From contig OX381713.1 in assembly GCA_947462335.1 (NCBI GenBank), forward strand, positions 18,158,381 through 18,222,380: 64,000 nt of DNA. The letters run 5' to 3'. How positions within the stretch are numbered: the first letter of the stretch is position 1; every line of letters starts with the position of its first letter. The position numbers and the translations under genes are program-made. Below are positions 35,555-47,830 of the stretch, in pieces. This DNA is from Harmothoe impar. Its lineage: Eukaryota; Annelida; Polychaeta; Phyllodocida; Polynoidae. Under the pieces are notes generated by a model that saw nothing but the letters and a program-made list of their open reading frames with translations, was not told where the DNA came from and searched no databases.

Positions 35555-37115
35555 TGTTGGACTTGAAAGTGTTTCGTAGGTAATACTTACACTGACAGTT
35601 CTTGGGGTTAGTCAATGCTAATATATCTTAGTCAAAACCACTAACTTATCAGCATTATGTATTTCGCCCCTTTTTAGCAAAAATACACCCACGTTATATT
35701 GATGTTGATGAATTAAAAAGTCATGATAAATCAACTATCCAATGGATTTTTAGAAAGACAATCAGTGGCATTGTTTCTCATCATTATATTTACAACTTTC
35801 TTTGTTCGATATCTGACAAATAGCTGTGATGCCTGCCAATATCAATTTATTATCCTGTATTGTCTGGTATTAGCCAAGCAATCCCAGCATTCAATCAATT
35901 TGCAGCAGTTTTAAATAGCAGCAGACTAGCTCTCATGTGTTTAAGACTTGAGTGGTGTCCTTATTCAAATGTCAGATTGCCTCTGACAGCTGTCTCAGAT
36001 CTGAGTTCACAGAGAGACGATTATTGGCTGATTATTGAATAGAGCAGTGGGCTTAGGACACTGTAGCGAAAGACGACCTTAGGCTGAACAAAAGAGTTTT
36101 GTTTCAGTTCACCCGACCGACCGTAACTAAACAGGGCCGACCCTACGTGTTCACCGACCCTACATTTTCCTCCCATGTTTCATAAAACTTTTTTTGGCCT
36201 TAGTGTAGGGGGTAATACCTTACATTCTCTTAGTTTATTTTCACAATTGATGAATGCATGGCGGAATGGGAGAAATAGTTGCGGTAAGGAATATAACATT
36301 AAAAGATACTGAAATTATAAGTATACAAGACCTTGGGGGACGCAAGAGTTGGTCAAAGAATATCCGTATGATTAGTGCACATTGCAAAGATGCAATGCAC
36401 ACTCAACTGGTTGCTTAAACTTTAAAATCTATACTGTATCTACAAGGAAACTGGCATTTAAACCTAATTGGTAGTATAACATTTAAGGTATGGGTTGGAT
36501 GAAAAAGAGCTCATGCAAAAAAAAGCTGCATTCAGGGGTGGTCCATCTTGCACTTTGTGTCAAGATAGTGACACAAGGCAATAGTAAAGGTCATCTAGGA
36601 GAAGAGCCTGTCATGGAGCACGTAGTTGGATCAGCAGGCTCTTGAATCTGATCCAGGCATGTTCTCACGTTAGGAGGACCCAGACAATGAAATCCTTTTT
36701 ATTTTGTTTCAGCCTCTAAAGGCCCAAGACATTGTATTTGTCTTGGGCCAAACCGCAATGGCTATCGAGGTATTTTGTCCAATACAGAGAAGCAATAACA
36801 TTTGTATAAATTACCAGTTGAACATCTAACATACATACTGCATAACACCTATACTTTTTATTACTTCATTAAGGTTGAAATCCTTTAGAATTTGCCAACT
36901 GAACTGTAGCATAAAAAGACGAGGCCTGACCTCTTTCGTGATACAGTGTGAAGAAATTTAATAGATATCAAACTGAACTCAAACTCCACTCATCAAACTC
37001 AACTCAACTCAAACTAACACACCATTAGTTTTCTCATCCATGAGGGCTAAGCAATAGGCATCAAAGGTTATAACTAGTAATCAGCACCTATCGCCATATT
37101 GAAATAATATTGCCT
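35555..37115. other. Intergenic; partial TTAGGCC MITE at about 36085-36205
   Basis: The partial copy shows GTTTCAGTTCACCCGACCGA and GGGCCGACCC and ends in TTTTTTTGGCCTTA. Nothing else recognised. Confidence 0.45.
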
Positions 37116-37330
37116 ATAGGGTAGATTCACCTCAAGTCGGACACATACCTTGGGACGGACACTTGATTTTGGGGTCATTTAAGCATTTTAAGCTCTTCAT
37201 TTTTGAACTAAAGGTAAAGTTTAAGTGTTATTCTTTCCAAAAGACACTAGAGGTTGTAGTTTACATAAATAACTTCAGTTTTCACTGTCCGTCTTAGGGT
37301 ATGTGTCCGACTCATGGTGAATCTACCCTA
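37116..37330. mobile_element. MITE with TAGGGTAGATTCACC ends, copy 1
   Basis: TAGGGTAGATTCACCTCAAG with GTCGGACACATACC is mirrored by GGTATGTGTCCGAC with GGTGAATCTACCCTA. A second copy lies at 41781-42010, and a lone end (GTGAATCTACCCTA) at about 31620. Confidence 0.8.
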
Positions 37331-38688
37331 ACTAAGCATTATAATACCACCTTAATAAAAAAAAAAGGAACGTATCTGGATCTCATAAATGCACTAATCG
37401 TGTTTGATGCGATCATGTTTTAATTTATTCCATTTAATACAGCTTTTTTAACTCACAGCTTTTGTGTCCAGTTCCATTTTGGTTTGTGGAATAGTTTTAT
37501 CGTCACCATCTGAACCTACACGGACAATGAATACTGTGGTGATTTAAAGTACCACCATGTAAATTACAGACCTAGATGTGAAGCGACCTCAATGTGTAGA
37601 TTTATATAATTGCAGGCCCGTAACTAGGGGAGGGGGTCGATGTTTTGAACAAACTACTCTGCGAGACAAATGTACCAAAGGGTTCCATCCTTGCTGTCAT
37701 GAAAATCGAGATGCTGATCATGTCAGTTATTATGGCTTGTAGATTGGAGAATTATATAAGTCTTTTAGAAAGGAAACCACAAAAGACATGGCCCATCATA
37801 ACTATGACCTGGAACAAATCATTATTACTCTTTAGATTTGGATTTTCTCTACTTTCAATCAGTAAACTGCTTCAGTTCCTCCATATCCGAAAATCGAAGC
37901 ACCCCAGGATGAGAGCTATAGTTAACGCCCTGAAGTGTTTGGCAAAGGCAGTAGAGTAACTCAGTCTCGACTCATTTAGATCATCTCCATTTCTGACATG
38001 TCAGCAGGATGTATTTACCCATGATGTCGGTGTAAATGTATACAGATCTTAGAGGGGGTAGTCTATGGATTATTCAGGAGTACCTATACTCAAGTAGAGC
38101 AGCACGCGCCTCTTCCTGCTCTCATGGCAATACGGATATTGTACCCTGGGGACTGCATACCTCATGAAACACTCATGCCCTCCCCAACTCTCTTCAATAC
38201 ATCTCGTGCTATATCCAATGTCTGTGGGTCCGCTACAGTCGAGTTATAGAATCATTTGTCCATCATACATGCTTGTTAAATTTCTTATTATTTCACTGCA
38301 TATAAGTTCCCAGTTTGAATAAGCCACACATAAAACAAATAATATCACATGCCCGACCAAGACCCAATAGAGAAATGGATCACAGGTATCGTTTTAGCTG
38401 AGGCTCCACTTCCCAATTATTTGATCCATTTTGTCCATTTCTACCACGTTTTTCATCAAAAATGGCAACAAAAAGAACACATTGTTCCTCAAAACCTGAT
38501 TTTTATAATGAGACGCGCGGCTATGAGAAACCATTTCGCTTACATGTGCCGTGTTTTGGGGCTTTTTTGGCATCCAATTGGCTCCAATTTGCGAAAATAG
38601 CTTCGATCTCAGCTCAAAATCGGGTACATGTACCGGGGACTCGGCTGCAGTCACCACACAGTGCAGTACACATGCCATTTAATCAGGG
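37331..38688. other. Intergenic, no gene recognised
   Basis: A 104-codon frame at 37645-37959 has no recognisable domain. It starts at the lone MITE end near 37613, so it is probably non-genic. Confidence 0.35.
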
Positions 38689-38997
38689 TAAGGCCAAATA
38701 AAAAAAAAGGTTTGTTTCAGGTAACATGGTATGAAAATCTAGGGTCAGTAGGTCGGATTTTTTAATTTATTTTTTTTACTTTATAATTTTTTTTTTTACA
38801 GTCCCTCTTCGATACCAAAAAAGTATGAAAATGGAAAAAAAATCAAAAATGTTGTTAACATAAAATTGACCCGAAAAAATGTAAAAAAATTAAGTTTTTT
38901 TCAAAATTGCATAAAAAAAAGTAGGGTCGGCCCTGTTTTGATAGGGTCGGTCGGGTCACGGGGTGACCTGAAACAATCCTTTTTTTTTGTCCTAATG
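38689..38997. mobile_element. TTAGGCC-type MITE, further copy
   Basis: TAAGGCCAAATAAAAAAAAG with GTTTCAGGTAACATG at the left and GTGACCTGAAACAATCC at the right, and GGGTCGGCCCTGTTTTGATA inside, as in 5928-6227. Confidence 0.7.
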
Positions 38998-39860
38998 ACA
39001 CAAAACAACAAGACATCTCCCTCGTCATGAAGTATACAGTGTGTGCACCAACCAATTGCAGCACATGCTCTAAATAACACACTAAATAAGCCTCTATCCA
39101 CATTATTCTACCATACTTTTTAAAAGCAAACCAGACAATTATTAATTAACATGTACACGTAATCCGGAACACGTAATGCAAAATCATTATGTGCTATTAG
39201 CCTATATGTATAGGATGAGCATTTATTTTATCAGTATCGTCATCAGCTGGTCATATTCATCAAGGAAAAAATACCAATCGATAGAATCTAAATGTATGCA
39301 TTGTTTAACATGCCACACGTGTGAGTGTTCATATTGTGTGCGATTTGTTATGTATTACCCTATTTACCAGGGGGCGCGGGGTGTCACAGTATGTCCTTAT
39401 TTGTGACATATGCAAGGTCCAAGCGTCAGTCACCATCTCCCAGCAGATACATCCTTTACACTCTGTGGTACAACACGTACCAGAGTTGTGTTGGAGAGTG
39501 TGTTATTGACAGAAGGGGGGCAGGGTCCCACCATCCAGCACCACCAGCACTACAGGCGCCACAGCGCCACCACCATCTCCTGTTGGTCTATACCCTGTTC
39601 AGAGCTTAGTATGTCAACTTGCATGTACATGGGAGAGGTTCACACCCTGAGGCTTGTTGTCCGATTATAACTTTGTGTCCCTAAGGCTGTATACTCATTG
39701 GGATGAATTCCGTGAAGGCCCCTGATATGTTACATTTCCCCAGCACGATCCGTGTCGGTCCAGTCACCTGCTGGCCTGCCTGTTTGCTTGCCAGCTGGCT
39801 CCCCGTTGTCTTGCTTGTTGGTCTGCCTGCTGGCCTGCCCTTGGGAGAGCCGGTTTTTAA

Positions 39861-39863
39861 AAC

Positions 39864-39898
<35 letters not shown>

Positions 39899-39900
39899 CC
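39861..39900. repeat. (CAT)n microsatellite
   Basis: About twelve ATC/CAT triplets. Frames through it give poly-Ile or poly-Asp and are not genes. The rest of 38998-40820 shows no gene; a diverged AACGTT MITE lies at about 40032-40163. Confidence 0.85.
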
Positions 39901-40824
39901 ATGATCATCATCTTTCTTGGACATTCTATATTTAGACATTTTACTATTATGAATAATTTTTTTTTTGTATAGTTGGACATTGCTAGTCCACCCCTTGAAG
40001 AGTCCAATATATACAGGACCAGTTGACATTACCACTCAGTAAACAAACAAAACGTTATAAAAGGTTGTATAACGTTTCTCTATGGCTCCTTTTCATGGCA
40101 AAATGTTATATAACGTTTAAAACGTTATGTTAAAGTAAACTAACGTATCTTTTTAGCTGTGCACACTGTAGCAGCAGTGCTAGCACACCAGGTCACTAAA
40201 TTCTGTATTAGAATCGATTAGTAATTTGCAATTATTAGACCATCTTCTGCTGCCTTTAACATGCGGGAAGGGTACGGAAACCTGAATCCGATTATTCTAT
40301 TAGTACTTTATATATATCCGCTACCCCAAAGCAACCTACATCTCGAATGCAGTTTGCATGTAATACTAACTCGATTTATCCATCCCCTCCCACCAGTTTT
40401 CATAATGTTTCATTTCAACTTTGATATAGTACAGTGCACCAGTATAATTATGTACACGCCTACTGTATTCCATGCAAACATGGCCATTGATTACCGCCGC
40501 CCCCCTCCGCCTCTCCTTCCACAAAAATAATCCTAATCCAGTTTTGGCATTATCCATTAGATCATACCATGTATTGATGCAGTCCTCATTATGGACATGG
40601 TTTAGCCTCACCACCACTGTGTTGATACCACTGCACCACTGTGCAACCATACACACTCGGCCTTCAGCCTTCCAGTACCGCTATCCCCATAACCCACCCT
40701 GCAGGTTGGACGTCCTGCAATACCTCCTCCAGGGTTGGTACAATACACCTTACAGCCTTCCCACCACAGTATACTTCCTCCTGGGGGCTGCAATACACGC
40801 TCTTTAAGGTGGGAGCTCATGAGA

Positions 40825-40857
40825 GTCACGTGACCTGGTAAGGTAGGACGTATAAAC
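40825..40857 (+). promoter_or_regulatory. Palindromic E-box plus TATA, EF-hand gene B
   Basis: GTCACGTGAC (40825-40834), a perfect palindromic E-box of the kind bound by USF, MITF or TFE-type bHLH-zip factors, lies 16 bases before TATAAAC (40851-40857). The ATG is about 190 bases further on with no need for a 5' intron. Binding is inferred from the motif only. Confidence 0.5.
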
Positions 40858-41049
40858 AGAGGCCATCTCCCCACATGCACGTCTAAACACACGGAACTAG
40901 CGTCAGTCGAGGTATAGTCCAGGCCAACAGCACACACACAGACCCACCTCCCAACCTTTAAGGCTAACCCTGCCAGGACTAAAAGCTACACAGAGTGTGC
41001 ATGGTATTTATCCGGTAACTGTATTGTGTAAAGTGTGTACCACATAGTC

Positions 41050-41202
41050 ATGGCACAAAAGGATATGACGGATGAGGAGCTGGGGGTTCTCTTCAAGAAG
41101 ATTGACAAGAACAAGAGTGGCACCATCACTAAAGACGAACTAGAGAAGTTTCTGCACAAAGTAGGCAAGCAATCTAAAGCCGAGTCAAAAAAGTCTGCAA
41201 AG
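41050..41202 (+). CDS. EF-hand gene B, coding exon 1 (EF-hand 1)
   Basis: ATG 41050 (context GTCATGG) opens a 77-residue two-EF-hand protein. Residues 1-51 include a TDEEL helix start typical of calmodulin-like proteins and a canonical loop D19-K-N-K-S-G-T-I-T-K-D-E30, then a lysine-rich linker (SKAESKKSAK). The exon ends in phase 0 at AAG|GTAGGT. The size and phase-0 linker intron match EF-hand gene A 15 kb upstream, so the two look like tandem paralogues. Unlike A, loop 1 keeps Gly at position 6. It is a likely cytosolic Ca2+ sensor or buffer. Intron 1 is 12.5 kb, swollen by transposons. Confidence 0.85.
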
Positions 41203-41780
41203 GTAGGTGGACATGTGGATCACTTAAATACTACTGATGGCGCCACTTAATATTAGTCTGCATGACCACCGAGATTTACATAATATGGATTAGGTACCCA
41301 TTATGTATCTTATTACCAGGGCCAAAAGCTAATAGAGAATTCCTGACATTCATTGTCTATCCCCCTGCTTTACAAACCGCCTCTATAGGGAAGGTTACAT
41401 ATACGCTTCTGCTACGTCACAGTGTGGGCAAACACACCCTAAACGTGGTCAGGTAACCTCACCATGATAGCCACACACCAGGGCCATTATTCTAGACTTC
41501 ACTTTTAATGCCCATGGGATATAGTAATCTGAATCTTTCACCTTACAAGATTATACATACATATGATTATATTTGCCTCAGAAAATACATATCTGGCTAT
41601 TCATATACGCCACAACAGACTGATTCATGGGTCAGTTACCTAGGGGTCACACTCCAATGGTTTGTTTGCCCACCGCACCTCCCATATAAATAGAAACAAT
41701 CAACTATATGTAACGTTCCCTATAACACCCCCAGGCATACCAATTCATTCGGACATGATTATGTATAGGGTATCACGGTA

Positions 41781-42010
41781 TACGGTAGATTCACCAAGAG
41801 TCGGACACATACCCTGAGGTGGACATTGAGATGGTTTCACTCAGATCCCTCACCATTCATGTAAAATAATACTTCTAATGGAGATTTATTGGAAAGAATG
41901 GCACTTCTATTATTCCCATTAAAATATATCAGAATGCTTAAATAAGCTCAAATTCAGGTGTTGGCCTCAAGGTATGTGTCCTTCTAATGAGTCTCCTTTC
42001 ATCTACCCTA
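41781..42010. mobile_element. MITE with TAGGGTAGATTCACC-type ends, copy 2
   Basis: TACGGTAGATTCACCAAGAG with GTCGGACACATACCC is mirrored by GGTATGTGTCC and ATCTACCCTA. More diverged than 37116-37330. The flanking 41203-43153 has no gene in it. Confidence 0.65.
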
Positions 42011-43170
42011 CTGTTGTACACTGTTATGTAATCGGTACAATCCATTGCACACACCCCAGGATTAGGATGTGGGGGTATGCGGAACACGTTTGCAGGCCGA
42101 TGGAAGTAACCCAGCGGTTACATCGGATTAGATCATTGTGGTCGTCCATTTTTAATGTTATCATTGTAGTGGTGATGCATGATGGTGGGAATATTACCCC
42201 ACGTTCCACCCGTATGGCATACACTTATAGATGCATGTAGCCTATTCATGTATCCTCGATCAGAGTGTTGAAAAGATCTTGCCAAACTTGACTAGAAGCC
42301 TCCAGAATCACACACACATCAAATGTTAATTGAAGCTGCCTCCTTTGCCTATCAAACATGGGGCTGTACAATAGAGATCGTCCTACGTATTGACCCGGTT
42401 TATAATTCGCATACTGACACAGCCACCGGAACCACATGGTTTGAAATAGACACATCCTGGACACTTTATATGGATAGGGTTAAAGGTCCATTGCGGAAAG
42501 GGGGCATAGAGGGAAAAATAAGCACTATTAGCACTATTGTAGTTAATTTATGCTAGCTATAGTTTATCATACATCAATATTCCGCATATATATAACACTG
42601 GAGCACTAGTCCAGAAAAGTGCATTATTGAGAGAAATGTGTTTGATGATCAAATCAGGCTCACAGCTGCAATACTAATGGTTCATGAATTTAACAGCCCA
42701 TGTTGCAAGGTATTATGAAACGGCAGAGCTAATTTAAAAGGAAGTAAAACACAGGTTATCTCATTATTACACGTTGTATCCTGGCCAATACACGAGTATT
42801 ATGCCCAGGTACTATCACAATCACTATGTGCACTAACCCTGGCCACTTACACGACATGGCACAAATATTTAATGTGGATTCTAGAATGGTGGTAACCACA
42901 GCCACTAATGCCAATTTCCCATGTTTTCCGTGTCTGACCTAGATCCGTAGGTAATTTGTGGTCCCTAATCTGCTAGACTCTCTGCTAAAATGACACGTGT
43001 CTACATCACCAAGACTGGCAGACTCTGATTTAATATAAAACAAGGATGAATCTACTGCCATCAGTTAATGCTAGAATCTCTATGCCGAGTTTCCCCAGAA
43101 AAGTCTCGATCCTGGTTATTTATACATGCTGTCAAGTGTCATGATGATCCTCTACACTGAAAACCCATAG

Positions 43171-43750
43171 GGGGGAAAACTAGTCAGTGAAGACAAGTTT
43201 AGGTAGTCAAACTGACAATACGTAAGAGAACAACCCTAGGTAGTCATTGGGGTAATCAGATTGAGAATAGAGAGTTGTCATTTAGACTAGCTTTTTGACC
43301 TAGTTCATGATGTGGGCAGGTTCAGTGTGAGGAGGCAGAGTTGTCATTCAGACAATGCTTGCCATCTAGCTGACAATGTTGGGTAGTCAATCTGACAATG
43401 TAAGGTCATCCATCAGACAAAATAGGCCATGTAGGGTAGTCAATCTGACAATATTGGGTACTCAATTTGACAATGTATGGTAGTCATTTGTAGTAAATGC
43501 AGCCATCAAGTGTTATCACGCCTACCCAGGGTTGTCGATTTGACAACTAATGGTTGTCATTTTGACTACCCTAAATTGTCAGTGAGACAATGTAGCATAG
43601 TCATTCAGACCAACGAGCATTGTTGTGACTACCATAAGTTGTCATTGTGACCACCCTGAATTGTCATTATGAGGACCCTGAGTCATCATTGTGATGAGCC
43701 TAAGTCATCATTTAAACTACCCCAACTTGTCATTCTGATGAATTTTACTT
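43171..43750. repeat. Subterminal TAGTCA/TTGTCAT repeats
   Basis: About 20-25 degenerate motifs such as GTAGTCAATCTGACAATG, changing to TTGTCATTNTGACTACC towards the right, so motifs occur in both orientations. This arrangement is expected for transposase-binding sites at an element end. Confidence 0.65.
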
Positions 43751-43770
43751 TTTTATTTTAGATGTACTCA

Positions 43771-44118
43771 TTAACCCTTTAAGGGCCGCTGCTGCCTCTG
43801 GGCAGCATCTAAAATACCCCTGAAAAACCGCTGCTGCCATAGGGCAGCAACAGTGCTGCCCTATGGCAGCAATACTACTAACTTGCAGCTCCTGTTATGA
43901 AACAAAGAATGAGAATTTTTCAACTAATCCAAAAATATTTAATAAGAGTACTACATCCCCTTGTCAGAAAGGTGCAAATTATGTCTCCAATACAACTTAT
44001 TTTACTACTTAGCCACTATCCCAGGGAGCACATACTTCTTAAGTTGCATATTCCCATAGCAAAGGGCCGGTGGTTAAGGCCCTAATTGCAGTTTTAAGGC
44101 CGGCAGCTAAAGGGTTAA
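43771..44118. mobile_element. TTAA-flanked MITE (piggyBac-like), copy 2
   Basis: TTAACCCTTTAAGGGCCG at the left and AGCTAAAGGGTTAA at the right. It is nearly the same sequence as 13306-13643, including GCTGCTGCCTCTGGGCAGCA. It is inserted in the left part of the 8 kb element. Confidence 0.8.
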
Positions 44119-44730
44119 GGCTGAGATAAAACTTGAATTAGATGGTACTTTCCTGTTAAAAACTTAAAGAGAACACAAAGGCAACATGTTTTGGATAGAT
44201 AACTTCATTTATTGTACAACACAAAGCCAATAAAAAAACTATTCCTTTAAGTATACATCATCCTCATGTTCTGTAGGCAACTATCTTGGGATAATACTTG
44301 GCACTTCATTTGGCATCAATATAAGGCTTCATTGGATACCTCATGTGTGTTCTTTAATCTGAACAACTCTAATCACACAGAACTCTGTTCAATTCCTCAC
44401 AAAGAGTGGACCTAGGTGCAATTCTTATATCTATGCAGTACAATATGCAGATACAGCTTACTATAACTTTTGCCATATGTACACACTTATATTTGATAAC
44501 AGCGCAGTATTTCCTAGAGATTACATAACAAGAATTATTACATTTCCACATGATATTATGATCCGCGTAATACACTGGAATCCTCTTTTTACCTTCTTCC
44601 AGATAGGATTCTAACCAAATAAGAATGTCAAACACATCGCTGATATCTTGGTTTCCACTCTCACCCTTTTTAGAGTCCTATGGATTGTTGTTTAAGGGGG
44701 GAGTCCCAGAACATAACAATGAATAAACTG

Positions 44731-44922
44731 TTAGATCTTAGCCAATTCAGCTGGGTACAAAATATTGAACACATAAAACTTTGCTATCAGGAGGCGAATT
44801 GCATCAAAGAGGCTGTTCCTGACTCCCAGTGTCTCATCATCAAGCACAACTGTGAAAGTTGATGCTGTGATTGATCCACTGAGCGAGGCTCCACTTTGTC
44901 TAATCATTGGTCCAGCTCCATT
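44731..44922 (-). pseudogene. Gene relic, last exon, premature TAA
   Basis: An exon after a good acceptor (TTTGTACTTTCAG) reads in phase 0: SLSGSITASTFTVVLDDE and then LFDAIRLLIAKFYVFNILYP. It stops at TAA 44731-44733. Reading past that TAA stays sensible (QFIHCYVLGLPP) up to a second stop at 44692-44694, so the first TAA is probably a nonsense change. The pattern of a hydrophobic helix, then a YVFN-x-x-YP motif and FI-type helix, resembles, from memory, the C-terminal region of multicopy uncharacterised animal proteins sometimes annotated as SAMD3-like. This assignment is tentative. Confidence 0.6.
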
Positions 44923-45266
44923 CTGAAAGTACAAATATCATTCCATCTTTCAGAAGTGCATGTATATATGTTTGTGTGATGAATATTGTAATGTAACATA
45001 TTGGAAAAAATATTACAGCCATTGCACTTAAGTTTAGGTACTTTATTTATTATTAAGAATGATTTACTTCATACATGATTGGGCTAGGTTCTATGTGAGC
45101 TGAATCAGGTGTTTTACCTGATCTAAATTCTAGCACAATGTTAGTTATCCCCTCTATTTGTTTGAAATCTGCAATATAGATCCCATAGCCAACTAAAGTT
45201 AACACTGAGATACCCATTCAGCACATGTAATTGACTATTTGTTTAGATGTTGAATTCAATACGTAC

Positions 45267-45347
45267 CACTTCTAATGTCAGCATGTTCACAGGATCTTCT
45301 TTGAAGAGGACTGCGCATGATAACAGTGATGCACCAGGCCATGAGTT
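45267..45347 (-). pseudogene. Gene relic, middle exon
   Basis: Exactly 27 codons between acceptor TTTTACTCAATGCAG and donor GTG|GTACGT, phase 0 at both ends, fully open: NSWPGASLLSCAVLFKEDPV and onward to LEV. It joins in frame to the exon at 44922. Confidence 0.6.
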
Positions 45348-45525
45348 CTGCATTGAGTAAAAGGAGGGGTTGTTTTATTTGACAAGCATACCATTTCAAG
45401 CATTCCAAATTTCAATAACAGAATAAAACTGACAGTTCAAACTTTCAATACCAGGATAGAAAGAGATTCAAATTTGTCATTGGCAAATTCTCAAAGAGGA
45501 CAATAAAACATTATAAATATCTTAC

Positions 45526-45645
45526 ATTTCCATACTCGGGTGATTGCTGGTCTTAGTAATTCATGATATCCAAAGTGTTAGACATGTCTCTGGGCTGCAG
45601 TTCTCTTTGAAGTTTAACTGACTCAATTCTTGTCACATCAGAGTC
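45526..45645 (-). pseudogene. Gene relic, upstream exon with internal TAA
   Basis: Exactly 40 codons between acceptor CATTTTTGTAG and donor AAT|GTAAGA, phase 0 at both ends. One in-frame TAA (45553-45555, codon 31) breaks it. Residues DSDVTRIESVKLQRELQPRD precede the stop. Three consecutive phase-0 exons with good splice sites indicate a real former gene. Its 5' exons were not found with confidence; a donor AAGCAG|GTAAGT near 51048, just inside the right end of the 8 kb element, could be the first. Confidence 0.55.
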
Positions 45646-45749
45646 CTACAAAAATGACATCAAAATCATATATCACAAAACAAAATTTAATATATCGCAT
45701 ATCACACCCTATGAATCCAAAATGGTCACCAAATGTTTGAAGCCAAAAC

Positions 45750-45820
45750 ATGCACAAAATGCATCAGTGCATCATCATGCATGCATCAGTGCATTGCCAT
45801 ACATGCATCAGTGCATCACC
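45750..45820. repeat. Small outlying copy of the 22-bp satellite
   Basis: Three or four ATGCATCAGTGCATCACC units ending in CACCTGCACCATATCATA. The large array ends similarly near 49185-49205 (CACCTGCACTATATCATA), so both came from one source. Confidence 0.7.
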
Positions 45821-45944
45821 TGCACCATATCATAGAAACACCTAAACCTGTTCTAAATCACATAGAGAACTCAGCTTGTAGTATATCATACAATGGGTGA
45901 ACCACCATGTGTGCCTGACTGCATAAACTGTACTAAGAAATCAT

Positions 45945-47830
45945 CATGCTGTGTAGTTGAAGCAGTGTGCCATCCTTGAAGGGTTAGTGTAGAGAAGTCA
46001 TGACGCAAGAGTACATCATTGTGTAGTTCAAGTAGTGTGCCATCCTTAAAGGGTTAGTATACATAAGTCATGATGCATGAACGTAGTTCTGTTCAGTTGA
46101 GTCAGTTTGATGTCCAGAAAGGGTTAGCATACAGTAGACATGATGCACAAATGAAGTGCTGCTCAGTTGAAGCAGTTTGTTATCCTTAAAGGGTTAGTAT
46201 ACACTAGTCATGATGTGTGAGTGCATCACTGTGTAATTTAAGCCATGTGCCATCCTGAAAGGGTTAGCATACAGTGGGCATGATGCATAAATGAAGTGCT
46301 GCTCAGTTGAAGGAGTTAGTCTTCTTTAAATGGTTAGAATACACAAGTCATGATGCGTAAGTGCATCACTGTGTAGTTGAAGCAGTGTGCCATCCTAAGA
46401 GGGTTAGCATACAAAAGTCATGATGCATAAATGAAGTGTTGTTCAGTTGAATCAGTTTGATGTTCTAAAAGGATTAGCACACAGAAGTCATGATGCATAA
46501 ATGAAGTGCTGTTCGGTTGAATCATTGTGATCTCCTAAAAGGGTAAGCGTACAGAAGGCATGATGCATAAATGAAGTGCTGCTCATATGAAGCAGTTTGT
46601 CATATTTAAATGGTTAGTATACAGGAGTCATGATGTGGGATGGCATCATTGTGTAGTTGAAGCCGTGTACCATCATCAAAGGGTTAGTGTACAGAAGTCA
46701 TCATACATGAGTGAATCACTAGGTAGCTGAAGCAGTGTAACATCCTTTAGGGGTTACCGTACAGAAGTCATGATGCACAAATGAAGTGCTGTACAGTTGA
46801 ATCAGTGTGATCTCCTAAAAGGGTTAGCATACAGTAGGCATGATGCATAAATGAAGTGCTGCTCAGTTGAAGCAGTGTGCCGTCCAAATGGTTAGTACAC
46901 AGGAGTCATGATGCGTGAGTGCATCACCGTGTAGTTGAAGCAGTGTGCCATCCTAAAAGGGTTAGCATACAAAAGTCATGATGCATAAATGAAGTGTTGT
47001 TCAGTTGAATCAGTTTGATGTTCTGAAAGGATTTGCATACAATAGGCATGATGCATGAATGAAGTGCTGCACAGTTGAAACAGTTTGTCATCCTTAAATG
47101 GTTAGTATACAGGAGTCATGATGTGGGATGGCATCACTGTGTAGTTGAAGCAGTGTGCCATCATGAAAGGGTTAGTGTACAGAAGTCATCATACATGAGT
47201 GCATCACTATGTAGCTGAAGCAGTGTAACATCCTGAAAGGGTTACCATCCAGAAGGCATGATGCAAAAATGAAGTGCTGCCTGGTTGAATCAGTGTGGTG
47301 ACCTAAAACTGTTAGCATGAAGAAGGCATGATGCATAAATGAAGTGCTGCTCAGTTGAAGCCGTGTGCAATCCTTAAATGGTTAGTATTCATGCATCGTG
47401 ACGAGTGAGTGTATCACTGTGTAGTTGAAGGAATGTGACATCCTTTAAGAGTTAGCTTACAGGAATCATGATGTGGAGTGCATCACTGTGTAGTTAAAGC
47501 AATGTAACATCCTTAGAGGGTTACCATACAGAAGGCATGATGCACAAATAAAGTGCTGTATAATTGAATCAGTGTGATCTCCTAAAAGGGTTAGCATACA
47601 GTAGGCATAATGCATAAATGAAGTGCTGCTCAGTTGAAGCAGTGTGCCATCCCTAAAGGGTAAGTGTACATGTGTCATGATGAACGAGTGTATCACTGTG
47701 TAGTTGAAGCTGTGTGCCATCATATAGGGTTAGTTTACAGGAGTCATGATGCATGAATGAATAACTGTGTAGTTGAAGCAGTGTGGGCTAGTCTACAGAA
47801 GGCATGATGCATAAATGAGTTTGTGAATGT
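45945..47830. repeat. 70-bp satellite, about 27 units
   Basis: Each unit contains GTTGAAGCAGTGTGCCATCC, AAAGGGTTAGCATACAG and CATGATGCATAAATGAAGTG. CATGATG recurs at about 70-base steps (46070, 46140, 46210, 46279, 46350 and so on). Units alternate between AAATGAAGTGCTG and GAGTGCATCACTGTG types, suggesting a 140-bp higher-order repeat. Confidence 0.85.

Noticed and set aside
37645..37959. 104-codon plus frame
   Set aside because: No domain, ordinary composition, and it begins beside a lone MITE end. Kept out for lack of support.
39681..40035. Frames with poly-Met, poly-Ile or poly-Asp
   Set aside because: Produced by the CAT microsatellite at 39861-39900.
40366..40937. Overlapping frames on both strands upstream of EF-hand gene B
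   Set aside because: They overlap each other and the promoter region and have no domain or splice support.
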